A program made the position numbers and the translations under genes. 64,000 bases of DNA from Heliopora coerulea (Eukaryota > Cnidaria > Anthozoa > Scleralcyonacea > Helioporidae), in NCBI GenBank assembly GCA_030142905.1, contig JASJOG010000296.1:62001-126000 (forward strand), read 5' to 3'. Under the pieces are notes generated by a model. It saw nothing but the letters and a program-made list of their open reading frames with translations, was not told where the DNA came from and made no database searches. Below are positions 10,948 through 22,279 of this stretch, piece after piece (within the stretch, counting starts at the first letter, position 1; every line of letters starts with the position of its first letter).

Positions 10948-11489
10948 TGATTGTCTCATTGCAAAAACAATGGTGGTTCAGACACCGAGTGGTCAAAGAT
11001 CAGGCAGACCTGGTCAACGAATTCTCCCGAAACGATGGAGGACACAATAAATTTTTGGAAGAAATGCTGTAAATGTGGGAGCTGGGAGGTATCTTAGAAG
11101 ATCGATGTACGCTCTCAAGCCCTAGCCTCAGAAAAACAGGGCCCTGAAATCGATTTTTCTGAGGTTAGGGCTTGACGTAAGTTCATCAATCATCTAACAT
11201 TTGTTCAAACTCCTACACTCAACATTTGTTGCGTTAATCTTTGAGATGACTATCGTGGAAATTTTATCTATTGCAATAGTATTAGAGTTGATAAGCTATT
11301 GGGATAGTATTGTGATAGTGTTGCAACTATTGCGATAGTTTTCAGGGGTATTCAAGTCTCAAAGTTTCTATAAATTACAACAAAAGACTTTGAATTGAGA
11401 TGTAGACTCGAAATATCTGTTGTAAAGTCTGAAAATAGTCTATGGAGGGATATATAAGAAATGCACAATTGACAACTAAATTTAGAGTT
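10948..11489. other. No gene seen
   Basis: Continuation of the sequence interrupted by the hAT. At 11112-11180 inverted copies of AAGCCCTAGCCTCAGAAAAA / TTTTTCTGAGGTTAGGGCTT match the tail of the SINE at 11857-12030. At 11258-11335 there is a run of (TATTG/CGATAGT) microrepeats. Confidence 0.5.
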
Positions 11490-11617
11490 GTCTTGTTAGG
11501 AATATCAAAGCCCAGCATATAATTTTGAATAAACCCATAATAATATAGACATGAGTTATTGAATAATATTTTTAATTTAATATTTTTAATGCTGGGCTTT
11601 GATATTTCTAACAAGAC
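11490..11617. repeat. Hairpin MITE-like inverted repeat
   Basis: Arms of about 29 bp at 11490-11518 and 11589-11617 are nearly perfect complements (TTGTTAGGAATATCAAAGCC / GGCTTTGATATTTCTAACAA) around an AT-rich loop. Confidence 0.8.
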
Positions 11618-11856
11618 TACGCTTTCCGCCTGGTTCATCCATTGCCACTAAATTTAGAGTTATATGGTAAATCTTAGGCTAAGATACAGACTGTAAACGA
11701 ATCAGTGATTAAGACAAATTTAATTTTATTTTATGTCGAAGAAAAATTTACAGAAGCTATTGAAACTGTAGTTAGTTCACAAAATTATTGTGATAGTTAT
11801 CGATAGTTCGATATATCGTTACATCACCAATTCATATCATTATTGACATTTCGTGG

Positions 11857-12030
11857 CTTCCGTTTTGGCAGCACGTATGTCGAATTTGCACCTTAGCTTG
11901 CCATGTGAATCTTGGTAGCTCAATGGTTAGAGTGTCTCACCGGTGATCGTAAGGTTGCGGTTCGATCTCCGTCTGGGACTTCTGAGGTTAGGGCTTGATG
12001 AACGTTCATCGATCATATACCAATAAATTT
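11857..12030 (+). mobile_element. tRNA-derived SINE, family 1, copy 1
   Basis: Contains a Pol III A-box-like TAGCTCAATGGTTAGAG and a B-box-like GGTTCGATCTCC, followed by a shared tail GAGGTTAGGGCTTGATGAACG. The anticodon region does not fold as a proper tRNA. Further copies lie near 19.8, 30.9, 46.7, 48.2-48.4 and 49.0 kb. Confidence 0.75.
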
Positions 12031-13320
12031 TTGTTGCTAAACTTAGAGTATCCTCTTTTCAGAGAAATTCCTGATGAAATCTCGAAAAAGACATGGACGT
12101 TAGATCACGATCAGCCTCCAAATGATGAAAATACTTCAGGTTAGGATTTTAAGTTAGAAAATGTTACCGAAATGAAGTTGGTTAATCTCACTGATTTAGT
12201 CGCTGATGTTGACCTACATGTACAGTCTAGTTTACTCCAAAATGCAGGAATAATTTTGGACTGAGAATATTTCATTCAAGTTGTATTTGTCTGTGAAATT
12301 CTGATAATGAGATATTAAAAACTGCAAGTTCGCTAAATGCTTTCAAACTTACAATAAACTTATGAGTGACAATGTACTTCAGGAGCATTTTGACATTGTG
12401 AAAACATTGCAGTTTTTTTAATTCTAGGTTTTTGTTGTGAACATCAGACATGTATTTGTACTAATTTTAATATCAGTTGGAGTATACTTTACTAGTGCTT
12501 CGCCGGTAATTGTGTTTTTACCTTAATAAGTTTGCCAATTTACCAATGTATTGTTTTTGAATATAGAACCTTCATTGTTTGACATAACCAACTCAAGTGG
12601 TGAAAGGTAACCTTACTATGTTCACTAAAATGGAAACTATCTCTAGCTTTGGACATTTGTGGTTAGTTATGACGGTTAGAAGAAAGCGTAAGAGTCGCGC
12701 CTGAGGTGATAGCTGAGAGCATCTACTGCATGGCTTTTTGCGTGTCCCCGAATTTCTCAGCTGCATCCATAAACCCAATGAGCATGAAAAGCGTGAACCT
12801 TGTTTTTTATAACTTAGCTTAGGACTAAAGTAACGCCAAACAGGTTTTAACTTGCCGTTTGAAAACATTTTACTCCTTAAAATCATGTAGTGCTCATTCC
12901 CACACCTTGCGATTGTGGCTTGGCGTGGCGCGTCCAATTAACTACGAGCCTTGAATGTGTCTAATTCACCTTAAACAGTTGAGTAATTAATGTTTAATGT
13001 TACAAGAACAACGCACATGTATATTAACTACACTAATTCAAAGTTTCAATCACTTGGCATTTTGTTTCTTTCAGTCCATATTGACAGCCAGCATCGACTC
13101 TTGCAGGTACTTAATATTCTATATTTGTACGTTCAGACTATAGTCCTTCAAATCATTTGACAATCCTGAATGGCTCAAAATTCGTTTTGGACTTCAGTGG
13201 CACGTGTGCGGCCTGCTCCTAGTTTCGTGGCGGACAGCTTAAGATCTTACGCAAAAGCTTAAAACTTCGCGTACACCAAAGAGAATTCTTGGCCAATTTT
13301 CACACAGGAACTTTGACATG
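12031..13320. other. No gene seen
   Basis: Short ORFs only, none with family features. No repeat ends recognised. Confidence 0.5.
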
Positions 13321-13322
13321 TG

Positions 13323-13378
13323 AAACAAATAATTAAAAGGTTTTCAGAGTTAACAAATAATTAAAAGGTTTTCAGAGT
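13323..13378. repeat. 27-bp tandem duplication
   Basis: AACAAATAATTAAAAGGTTT followed by TCAGAGT occurs twice in a row. Confidence 0.85.
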
Positions 13379-13611
13379 GAAGGCTTGCCTTTCCGTGCCT
13401 TATCTCACGCTTAAACGCTTTAGCTACCTGGGGAGACTGAAAAAAGTCGATCCCATGATACCCCGGTCCACTATAAGTATGTCACGCTACTTTGTCTCGT
13501 CGGCTATGCGCTCACTCATAGTCACGTGTACAGTACACACTCAGTCAAGTACAGGTAATTTATTTACATTTTTTCGTGTTCATTTTTCCTCCAAAGTTTA
13601 GTTTACATACC

Positions 13612-13700
13612 ATGTCAGAAACATCTTCACGTAAACGTCATCGTTCATTGTTGCCGAGACAAATGTCTAAACCGGACGACCTTGTTCAACGCCATAAATA
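13612..13700 (+). pseudogene. DIRS/Ngaro-like gag ORF, 5' part before the hAT insertion
   Basis: An ATG at 13612 starts a basic 29-codon frame (MSETSSRKRHRSLLPRQMSK and on) that ends where the hAT terminus begins. The sequence after the hAT (18977 onward) resumes with another basic stretch and a long open frame. The two parts read as one interrupted ORF. It has the style of tyrosine-recombinase retroelement gag proteins (basic, Ser/Lys/Arg-rich start). Confidence 0.45.
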
Positions 13701-14119
13701 GTGTGAGGCGGTTAATCAATAAACCGGAAAAAATCGATGTTTTTTGAAAACCGATAAAACCGATGTTGCTTTAGGTGAAAAGCCGGAAAAACCAAAAAAC
13801 CGAAAAAAAACCGGACAAAAATTGGTATTTCAGTAAAATCGGGTTCAAATGATGCTTTCGTGAACAAACTAAAAGAGAGTTTATACCATACTTACACGGG
13901 TTCGTTAAAAAGAATCAAGTGTTTGTGTTTACACACGTAAAAACTGAAGAAATTTTGTCTGAAATTCGATAACACCTTTGAAATACTGTGTGTTTATCGC
14001 CAGGTATGATCAGCGATGTGAGAACGGAAGGGCTTCGATTCGCACTAGCTTGAACGGCTAAGCTGATCAAATGAGGGTGGATTTTGATTGGCTTAAACGA
14101 TGGCGGACCTCTGCGAAAA

Positions 14120-14122
<3 letters not shown>

Positions 14123-14158
<36 letters not shown>

Positions 14159-15850
14159 GACAATATTTTGTCAGGGTGCCCGACTCACAGAATAGTGATT
14201 TTCAGCGGGGCCCTGAATTAAAATACAAAATATGTACAACTAGTTAGATTAAAATACAGAGAATATACTACGTCAAAAAGAACATGCAGCATGCAATATT
14301 AAAATTTAAAATTAAAACTAAAATTTAAACAATCAGTATTAAAATGTAAGTCAGACGAATAAGAGTTTTCTTAATTTCAGTTTAAAAATTCTAAAATCAG
14401 TAATACTATGCATCTCTGGAGGGAGCATGTTCCAATCCGTAGCTCCCTGATAGGTAAAAGTAAGTTTACCGTAATTTCTGTTCGCTTTGTGAAGATATAA
14501 GTTCTGTTTATTACGTGTATTATAGCTATGTACATCGGAGATATATTTAAAATTAAAGTCAAAATCTAATCCCCCATTCAAGCACTTGTGCATCATAATA
14601 CATCGATGGAATTTTCTGCGGACAACCAAAGGATACCAATTCAGGGATCGCAAAGCTTCGGTAGCAGAGGATCTCGGCTGTAAGTCCAAAATGACTTTAG
14701 CCAGACAGTTATGTATTATTTGGATTTGGTTCATTAAAACTATATTGTTTTTGTCGCCCCAAACAAAATCAGCGTAGTCGAAGAGTGGAATTACCAAGCA
14801 ATTTGCTAGGGTTATTCGAGCGTGAACAGGTAATAAATGTTTAATTCTCCTGATGAGGCCAATACGCTGGGCAATTTTATTTGATAGCGTTTCAATATGA
14901 TCAGCCCATGTTAGTGATTGACTCAAAACAACGCCAAGATACTTGTAAGATGTTACACGATCCAGGGTATAGTTGTTAATACAGAGTTCAACATCATTTA
15001 GCTTAGCCAACTTTGCAGGACTACCAAAGATGATGAATTTACATTTAGATGGGTTGAGTGTTAATCGATTCCTGGTGAACCATTTCGATAGATAGAAAAG
15101 GTCTAAATTTAGATTGTCTTGAAGTTGTTGAGCTGATTTAGCAGAACAATATAGAACGGTATCATCGGCGTAGAGTTTAACATTGCACTTTTCACAGACC
15201 TTCGTTATATCATTTATATAAACAAGAAAAAGTAGAGGCCCCAAAATACTGCCTTGGGGCCCTCCAACTTCTAATGGCTCAAAATTTGATTGACTTTCGT
15301 TCACAACGGTGGCTTGCATACGGTTCGAGAGATAGGACTTAAACCAATTAACAGACGAGTTAGATACACCCATTCCCACTAATTTACGAATAAGTATGTC
15401 ATGACTTGCAGTGTCAAAGGCCTTTGAAATATCCAGGAAAACTGCTCCCGTTAGGTTTCCTTTATCCATGTTATCCAACACTGTATCTGTAAATTGAGCC
15501 AGGGCCGTACCTGTGGAAAGCTTAGGTCTAAATCCAAATTGTTTTGAAGTTAAGAGATTCTGTTCCGTAAGGAATTTATTTAGTTGACAATGTACAGCTT
15601 TCTCCAGTAGTTTGCTAACAACAGGTAGGATTGTGATTGGACGGTAGTTATTCGCGTCGCTACGATTTCCAGATTTAAAGATAGCTTTAACCTTCACAAA
15701 TCTCCAAATCGAAGGAAATGTAGAAGTGGTCAGAGAAAGGTTGAAAATTCTCGTAAGGCTCTTCGAGATAACATCGGCCGAGTCTTTAATAAGTCGGGCA
15801 CTGATGCCATCTAAGCCGGTTGATTTATTGGTTTTCAATTTGCGTAACAT
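14123..15850 (-). mobile_element. 5'-truncated CR1/L2-type LINE with (AAT)n tail
   Basis: A long minus-strand reverse transcriptase frame is followed, at the low-coordinate side, by about 200 bp of 3' UTR and a pure (ATT)n/(AAT)n run at 14123-14157. That run is the microsatellite tail expected of CR1/L2-like LINEs. The 5' side is cut inside the polymerase at 15850, typical of incomplete target-primed reverse transcription. Confidence 0.85.
14351..15850 (-). CDS. LINE reverse transcriptase, N-terminally truncated but open
   Basis: About 499 codons with no stop. Seen in order: KSTGLDGISARLIK (RT region 0/1), NYRPITILPVVSKLLEK, FGFRPKLSTGTAL, the palm motif AVFLDISKAFDT with the first catalytic Asp, GGPQGSILGPLLFLVYIND, and the catalytic box LYADDTVLY. 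A thumb/C-terminal region ends RIFKLKLRKLLFV. The endonuclease and ORF1 are absent through truncation. The frame is uninterrupted, suggesting recent arrival. The function in an intact copy is target-primed reverse transcription of its own RNA in the nucleus. The family resembles CR1/L2 of the Jockey superfamily; the exact clade is not decided. Confidence 0.9.
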   Translation of the reverse strand: MLRKLKTNKSTGLDGISARLIKDSADVISKSLTRIFNLSLTTSTFPSIWRFVKVKAIFKSGNRSDANNYRPITILPVVSKLLEKAVHCQLNKFLTEQNLLTSKQFGFRPKLSTGTALAQFTDTVLDNMDKGNLTGAVFLDISKAFDTASHDILIRKLVGMGVSNSSVNWFKSYLSNRMQATVVNESQSNFEPLEVGGPQGSILGPLLFLVYINDITKVCEKCNVKLYADDTVLYCSAKSAQQLQDNLNLDLFYLSKWFTRNRLTLNPSKCKFIIFGSPAKLAKLNDVELCINNYTLDRVTSYKYLGVVLSQSLTWADHIETLSNKIAQRIGLIRRIKHLLPVHARITLANCLVIPLFDYADFVWGDKNNIVLMNQIQIIHNCLAKVILDLQPRSSATEALRSLNWYPLVVRRKFHRCIMMHKCLNGGLDFDFNFKYISDVHSYNTRNKQNLYLHKANRNYGKLTFTYQGATDWNMLPPEMHSITDFRIFKLKLRKLLFV

Positions 15851-16007
15851 GAACAGTTAGAGCGTAACATGAATAATTAAGTTTCAATGTTTATATCTCA
15901 TATATATTCCAACTGGTGCACTTTCTGCTTTGCCTTTGATCTACAAGTAACCGTTCACAACATACATGTTTGTCGTTGGAATACTTTCTTAGACTGACCG
16001 AAACTGA

Positions 16008-18050
16008 TTGTTACCTTCCTCTGCCAAAATGCGTCAGTGTGCTGTTTGGAATTTCTTCAAGAAACCTGAAAAAGCGGAGGATTCGGCTGTTTGTAAAATT
16101 TGCATGCGGCCCGTGAAGAACAAGGGAGGCAATACATCAAACTTGATGCAGCATCTTCGAAGGATCCATCCCACCCAATACGCCACGATGACTCCACCAG
16201 GACGAAAGGCAGGAGCGAGTCGCCCGACCAACGATAGCAGCGCAGTTTCATCCGAAACGCAGCCTACAGTAAGGAACCTGTTCGCCAGTAACACACCATT
16301 GACACCTGGAAACAAGCGCCACGAAGACATTACAAACGCCATCACCTACTTCCTCTGCAAAGACACCGTTCCCTTTAACGCAGTTAGCCGGCCAGGATTT
16401 CAAAAACTGTTAAATGTGCTAAAACCGCGTTACAAGAAACCAGACAAGACAACGTTTTCAAAAAACAAAGTTGTAAAACTGTACGACGCGACAAAAGAAG
16501 CAGTTGTGCAAGATCTTGACAGCGTAGATTTCTTTGCCCCGACAGCTGATATGTGGTCTTCCCGTGGCCTGACGCCCTATATGGGGTACACGTTGCATTG
16601 GACAGTCTGACTGGAATCTACGATGGAGAAACCTTGGAACAAAATTTGTGCCTGAAGACCATACCGCTGAACAACTGGGCGAGACAATGAACGACATGCT
16701 GTGCATTGGAAGCTGAACGCTGAAAAACAAATCGCCATAACAACTGATAATGGAGCGAACATCAAGAAAGCTTGTAGAGACATCGGATGGACAAACATGC
16801 CGTGTTTTGGTCATAACCTCCACCTCGCAATCACGAACCCGTTATAAAAACAAATCGAGGATTGGTCGTGCATTAGATACATGTATTTGCAAGAAGACTG
16901 TGGCAGCTTTCGGAACAAGCTGGAAGAGAAGAAGAGATCTTGCCACCGCTCAAGTTCCGGAGCAACCGGAACAAAAGTTTAAGAATTTGATGTCGGTGAG
17001 TAAACAGAATATGGCTTATATACCATAGACAGATATTTCAAACGATGTGATTACACTGTTGCAGTTTTATATATGTTTTTATTTTACTTTAAAATTAAAT
17101 ATGTATTTTTTTAAGTTAACACAATTCCATAATCCATAGATTAATTCTCTCTGTTGTGTCACTGTTTTTAGATGTGCTCAGTTCGCTGGGGTTCAACGCA
17201 GCACATGATAAGCCGAGTACTGGGCAACAAGAAGGCCATAAGGAAGGTTGTTGGCAACGACAAGGACACGTCGTAGTTGGCGCCAAAGTGGGAAGACTTG
17301 GAGGTTTTGGAGTTCAATGATAAAGCACTTGGTTCACTCAAGGAATTCACCGATATCATGTCAGCGAGCAAGTACGTCACCATCAGCGCGCTGAAACCAA
17401 TCCTTCACCGCCTGTCAAAGACAGAGTTGGCCCGTCAGGATGATGATTTAACACTGACAGTGGAAATCAAGGAGGAGGTCCTGAGAAGGTTAAAATCTCG
17501 TTATGTCGATCCTTCCATTGAGCTTTTGATGAATGTCGCATCCTTTTTGGATCCAGGATATAAGACTGAATTTTTAGGAGCGTCGGTGGACACTGACCAA
17601 GATGAGAATGAACAATCACAACTTGATGAAGTTAAGGAAGAGCTCTTGAAAAATGCTGTTTTTCTAGAATTGCCTGTTGAAGAAGATATCCTGCCTATGC
17701 CTGTGCCGAAGAAAGCCAAACTCAGTCTTGGAGCGTTAACGAGCCTCAAGAAGTCAGAAAGGACGTAGCCAGCTGTCTCCCCGCGTGATCGTCTCTCCAA
17801 AGAAATCGAAAGCTACATCTCTGCATTTCCAGTTATTGACGGAGATGACGATGCTCTTCAATGGTGAAAGCTAAACGCGAAACGACTACCGTTGCTGTGC
17901 CAATTAGCAAGAAGATATCTTTCCATCCAAGCAAGCAGTTCGCCGTCGGAGAGACTTTTTAGTGAAGCATGACAAGTTAGTACTCCGGCACGAGCACAGC
18001 TGATGCCTGAGATAGTCGATAAGCTTGTGTTCCTGGCCGAGAACTTATAA
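16008..18050 (+). pseudogene. Ac/ZBED-like hAT transposase with stops and frameshifts
   Basis: The 5' frame (16008-16610) has a BED zinc finger: VCKICMRPV, then NLMQHLRRIHP (C-x2-C ... H-x4-H), followed by FLCKDTVPFNAVSRPGFQKL and the start of the catalytic core, FFAPTADMWSS with Asp. A shift then leads to another frame with AITTDNGANIKKAC and CFGHNLHLAI (second Asp block). After more shifts, MCSVRWGSTQHM lies near 17172 and an open block spans 17277-17768. A TAG at 17274-17276 separates them. The dimerisation domain appears near 17955 (SPSERLFSEA with the catalytic Glu) and the frame ends at 18048-18050. All expected hAT-Ac domains are in order but broken by several indels and stops. Not functional. 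Confidence 0.85.
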
Positions 18051-18172
18051 GACGCTTGTCGGCTTGTGTGTTATTTGTAAATAGTAAATGCGATACTTGT
18101 AAACAATAATATGAAATGCGTAAATCTTATTGTAAATCTTATCTTACTGTATATACTGCACATTTCTTCGTA

Positions 18173-18778
18173 ACGGGTGGCGACTAAAAAAGTGGACAAA
18201 GTTCACATGAATTTTTTTCCATACTAAAACGGTGGGATGTTGGTCAAATGGCCTGGAGGTGAAAGCCTTCTTACCCTAGTAAGCATTGCTCACACAACTT
18301 AAACCTGAAGTGCACTACATCGACGATGAATGAGTGGAGGTTTAAACAGCGAAGATATCTTGTTGTAAATTTTTTCCAAGTCCATAGCGATAGTGGTGTT
18401 TCTTGTACTGTAAACCATTTTAGCAAGCAAGGAATAGCTCGAAGCAGTTTATATAAAATCCTCAAAAGCTTTCAAGAAAGGAATACAACAGAAAGGAAGG
18501 TTGGAAGTGGACAAAAAGCTGAAAAGTTGACACCTTTTGCGGATAAAGGAATGTCTCCGTGAGCTCGATTGGAATGTGGTCCAGGATGTGATGTCACCAG
18601 TTAAGACAAAGTTAAGGAAAGCCGCTGACACATCACCCAGAATACTCCTGTGGATACATTTCGAGAAAATTGAAATAAATTGTTGAACATTACCAGCGTT
18701 TGTAGTGTAGTCGTCATATGCATCATTGCTTTGACTTCAAGCTTATCAATTTTGTCCACTTTTTTAGTCACCACCCGT
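18173..18778 (+). mobile_element. Mariner-type MITE retaining the DNA-binding HTH
   Basis: Terminal inverted repeats start ACGGGTGGCGACTAAAAAAG and, on the other side, ACGGGTGGTGACTAAAAAAG. They are flanked by TA dinucleotides (18171-18172, 18779-18780), the Tc1/mariner target duplication. Inside, 18326-18562 encodes the paired-like HTH: TVNHFSKQGIARSSLYKIL, then FQERNTTERKVGSG. The DDE core is gone. It is an internally deleted derivative of an IS630/Tc1/mariner element. Confidence 0.88.
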
Positions 18779-18976
18779 TAGTTCGTACTTCGTAATCACG
18801 TTGTTTTTATAATTAATTAATATATTTGTTTTTGAAGCTAAAGTCTTGTACGAGTAGCGTCATCATCCATCATGCATGTTTTTAACTGTAGTTTCGAACG
18901 CGTTCTAAAAAAAATCGGTTCACTCGAGTTTTTTTTCGGACGATTTTCGGTTTTTTGTAAAAACCGCCTCACCGTA

Positions 18977-19740
18977 ATAACAAACACAAACGAAGGTGCG
19001 AAAATTACCTCAACTCAAAAGAGGACCCGATGACCAAGATTTTGGAAAGTATCGATACTATGAACAAACAATTTGTGGTTTGGACCACTCGCGTTACGGA
19101 CATTGATTCCAAATTAAATGAATTTTCGCACAAAAGCGGGCAAAGGTCCCGTACTTTCACAGAGGTTGAAGAAGACCAACTGTTAATTCACCTGACCGAA
19201 ATCGATGATCTCACAACCAGAAATTCCATCGATACTGCCATTAAGGCAACTTTAGCTGACTCTTTGCCACTTTTAGCCGACCCTCAGTCGATGACCGTTG
19301 AGAACAACGCTAAAAGCGTTATTCCCGGATAGGGCCACTCATCCATCTTCGACCTGGAGAAAACAGCATTTTGAAGATGGTCCCCTTCGGAGCCCTTCCG
19401 CCAGTTCCTTGAAAAGAACCTACGACGCCACCTTAAATTTAAACAGGTAAATGAAATTATTGGTCAATATTCCCATCCTGAATCTGATGCATGTTTTGCA
19501 CCATCACTTGACAAGCACATCTTGAATTACGTTTTCGCCAACCGGAAAAAATTTGTTGAACTACGAGACAGACTTAGTGCTCATTCAACGTTCTTTGTTC
19601 AACTTGGCCGCGCCCTTTTGTTGTTTACGTGATTGCCTCGATTTCTAACAGCGCCTTTAAAGTGACTGGATTGGCGTTCCTAAGACGACTTGATGGAAAC
19701 GTCAGCATATCAACTTCTAACTTGTCCCACGTTAATGGTT
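18977..19740 (+). pseudogene. DIRS/Ngaro-like gag ORF, part after the hAT insertion
   Basis: The frame resumes with NNKHKRR and runs through MTKILESIDTMNK (coiled-coil-like) to TAG at 19330-19332. It then continues in broken form with PFRQFLEKNLRRHLKFKQV and PESDACFAPSLDKHIL, blocks that I associate with DIRS/Ngaro gag proteins. A tRNA-derived SINE follows. The assignment rests on general resemblance and on a DIRS pol relic nearby at 25-27 kb. Confidence 0.5.
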
Positions 19741-19774
19741 TAGCATCAAGCAGAACTGGATGTTCTGTTCAGGA

Positions 19775-19960
19775 AGCCAAGGTATGAATTCCGGGATAAT
19801 CGTTGGACGTTCGTCCAACTCACACCCCAGAAAAACGATGCCTGAGCTCCAGACGGACCGCAGATCGAACCCGCAACCTTCTGATGACCAATGAGACGCT
19901 CTAACCGTTAAGCTACCAAGACTCAGATGGGCAAGCATCATCATTAACATATCGCGCAGG
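19775..19960 (-). mobile_element. tRNA-derived SINE, family 1, copy 2
   Basis: Minus-strand copy: on the complement TAGCTTAACGGTTAGAGCG, GAAGGTTGCGGGTTCGATC, then TGGACGAACGTCC-type tail sequence. Confidence 0.7.
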
Positions 19961-20464
19961 CAACACGTTATGTTGTTAATGATGTTCAATTCGACATTCC
20001 AAAGCTTTGTGTAACTCTTCAAGCACAAGTTGAAGTTTCCCTTCGATGCTAACAAAACGAAACTTTAAATGGATGCTGGAAATGTGTTTGGGTTTGAACA
20101 CTTGATGTAATTAACAGTTTTACGTGGAGACAGCTAGTTCTTGTTCAACATGTCTACAGCTGTTGTTGCAGCACAGGCTTGCCCTACCGTCAACAGTACC
20201 GCCCATCACTTGGGACAAACTAGTAAATTTTCTCCCGTTTTTCGATCTGCACTGTAGTAGGTTCCGACGGCGACATCTTCCTGAAAACAGTTAATATAAT
20301 AAGTTCAATTATATCATCGTCAGCTCAGTTTCTTTTGTTCTCCAGGAGATGATAGATAACTTATTAACGTTATTAAGATATTCATGTACTTTCTGCCGAA
20401 ATTTTGCCATTTCTGAATGTTTAGCGGGCAAATCAAATACTTCTTTTGAAATTTCACCAACAAT

Positions 20465-20580
20465 GACATAAGTCGGTTATATACCTTTACCTCGGTGTTT
20501 AAGTGGTATGTCAAACTTCGGGCTTCGCCCTCAGGTTTATACATGGCTTAAACACCTCGGTCACGGTATATGACCTTTAC
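20465..20580. repeat. Palindromic element
   Basis: GGTTATATACCTTTACCTCG with GTGTTTAAG on one side pairs with CTTAAACACCTCGGTCACGG and TATATGACC on the other. A central CTTCGGGCTTCGCCCTC forms an inner hairpin. MITE-like. Confidence 0.65.
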
Positions 20581-20599
20581 TTCTCTACTTGTTACTTAC

Positions 20600-22140
20600 T
20601 TCCTTTTATTTCAACATGTACCTGTCAAATAATTGACACACTTGGTGCATACTTGTGCTGACAAATACTGATCTGTATTCCTTTGTTGTGAAAGAAGTGT
20701 AGCCTTTGCAAATATGGTTCTCGTTTCCTGCTTTATTCGTACAAAAGATGTTGGAATTTGTGGGCCACATGCAAAAGATTTTCAGTTGCTTAAAGTCTGG
20801 TGTTCTGCTGCAATTTAGCGGACTCACCTTGCCGCTGGTCTTTTGCCGTCGACTTAACAAACAAAGAAACGAGATTTTGGCGCGAAATTTAAACACCAAA
20901 GCTCAGTATTCTCTCAACGGTATCTAAAATACCGCTTGTTCCTAGAGATATCTACAAATTAAGAATTTTACTTCTCAAAAAAGTTTACTGTATGAACTAT
21001 TGGCTAAAATCCCGCCAATATCACTGTTCATTGACGGCTAGCATTCCTAGACCCAAACCAACAAAAGCAAGGTGGGTCCTCTAAAGTGCAGTCTAGACGA
21101 ATCTGGCTTTTAGCCTTGATGACATAAAATTTCGACTCTTGCGAGTGTGGCATACTCTTCGGCCACCCTCGAAGGCTTGTGCAACGGCAATCACCCTTCC
21201 TGGTATTAAACTATTAAGTCAAGTATATTTATACTGGATGACCCTATCATCTACTTGAGCTGTTCTTCCTTGAGGTCCACTAAGAGCCACCTCTCCTGGG
21301 TCCAGTATTACTTCAGGAGGAAACTGGAGAAGACGGGCGGTACTTGGTAGAGTCAAACTAGACAACATTCTTGTCGCACATGACTAAGGCGACTTTTATC
21401 AGATAACTGCACGGTGCCGGATTCGAACCATCGTTAGAGTGGTCAGGGACACATTTACTCCCACTGTGCCATAAGCACCTCCCCCTCCCCCATACTCGTA
21501 CTATAGTTCATAAGTGTAGAGTCTATTAAAAAGCGAGATCCAAGGGAATCACTTCGACACTGTTCTCCCCTTAACGGCGGCCAAGCGTCGAACAAAATTT
21601 GATGACTAAACCAGATCATGGCTTGATAAAGTGAATGACGTCTAGTGCTTACAGGGGGTGTTTCATTAGAAGTCGGCTACAGCCGGAGCTCCGGTGGCTG
21701 TGAGTTACCGAAGTACAGGCTACTTTTGTTCATAAATACTCGTCTTTGACTTCACTAAATTTGATGACCACAATGTTGGAAATTGCATTTCCCAGTGTCT
21801 AGACTTCGAAAGTTTTGGTGTGCACCCCCCAGACATCCCCCTGCGGCAATATGCGGATGAAGCATACGTTTGCTGGAAATGTATCCTCATCCTCAACTGA
21901 GTATACTTTGAATTTATAGGTTAACCATAGAGTTTTCAAGTTTGAGAAACTTCATCAAGTTTGTACTTACCTTTGACCTGAGCAATGTCGTCACTGAAGG
22001 AGTCACGCAGTATACAAATGTCAAGAAAATTGGCGCAATAAGGTACGGTATTGACTTGTTGACTTAAGCTCAATACTTAGGCTAGTTGTGACAAAAAGAT
22101 AACAAAATGAGTACTTGTAAGCTGGTATGTCGTTTCAAAA
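20600..22140. other. No gene; one tRNA-like remnant
   Basis: No convincing exon. At 21408-21478 the minus strand reads TTATGGCACAGTGGGAG (A-box-like) and GATGGTTCGAATCC (B-box) with GGTGC/GCACC closing ends, a tRNA pseudogene or SINE head. Confidence 0.45.
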
Positions 22141-22149
22141 CTAACGAAA

Positions 22150-22215
22150 TACAATCAACTCTCACTTTGGGGAAACCCCGTTATTGCGGACACTTCGCGA
22201 TTACGAACAGAACTC
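22150..22215. repeat. Single DNA-transposon terminus (Tigger/pogo-like)
   Basis: CAATCAACTCTCACTTTGGG, then CCCCGTTATTGCGGACAC, resembles the left end of Tigger-type elements (compare the end at 42130-42184). No partner end was found. Confidence 0.35.
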
Positions 22216-22279
22216 AGCGCCCTGACGAAAACTATCCCGGTTTTTACTGAAATAGCCTTTGGTATGATGGTATAGTGGA

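Larger units (their letters stand above)
13699..18976 (+). mobile_element. Ac/ZBED-type hAT, carrying a nested LINE and a nested mariner MITE
   Basis: The ends share GTGAGGCGGTT (13703 onward; complement of AACCGCCTCAC at 18962-18972). Both subterminal regions hold AAACCG/CGGTTT repeats. No clear 8-bp target duplication is visible, so exact borders are uncertain by a few bases. The transposase pseudogene is at 16008-18050 on the plus strand. A LINE (14123-15850) and a mariner-type MITE (18173-18778) have landed inside. Confidence 0.7.

Noticed and set aside
12593..12937. 114-codon minus ORF as a gene
   Set aside because: No homology-like features, no splice context; composition like its non-coding surroundings.
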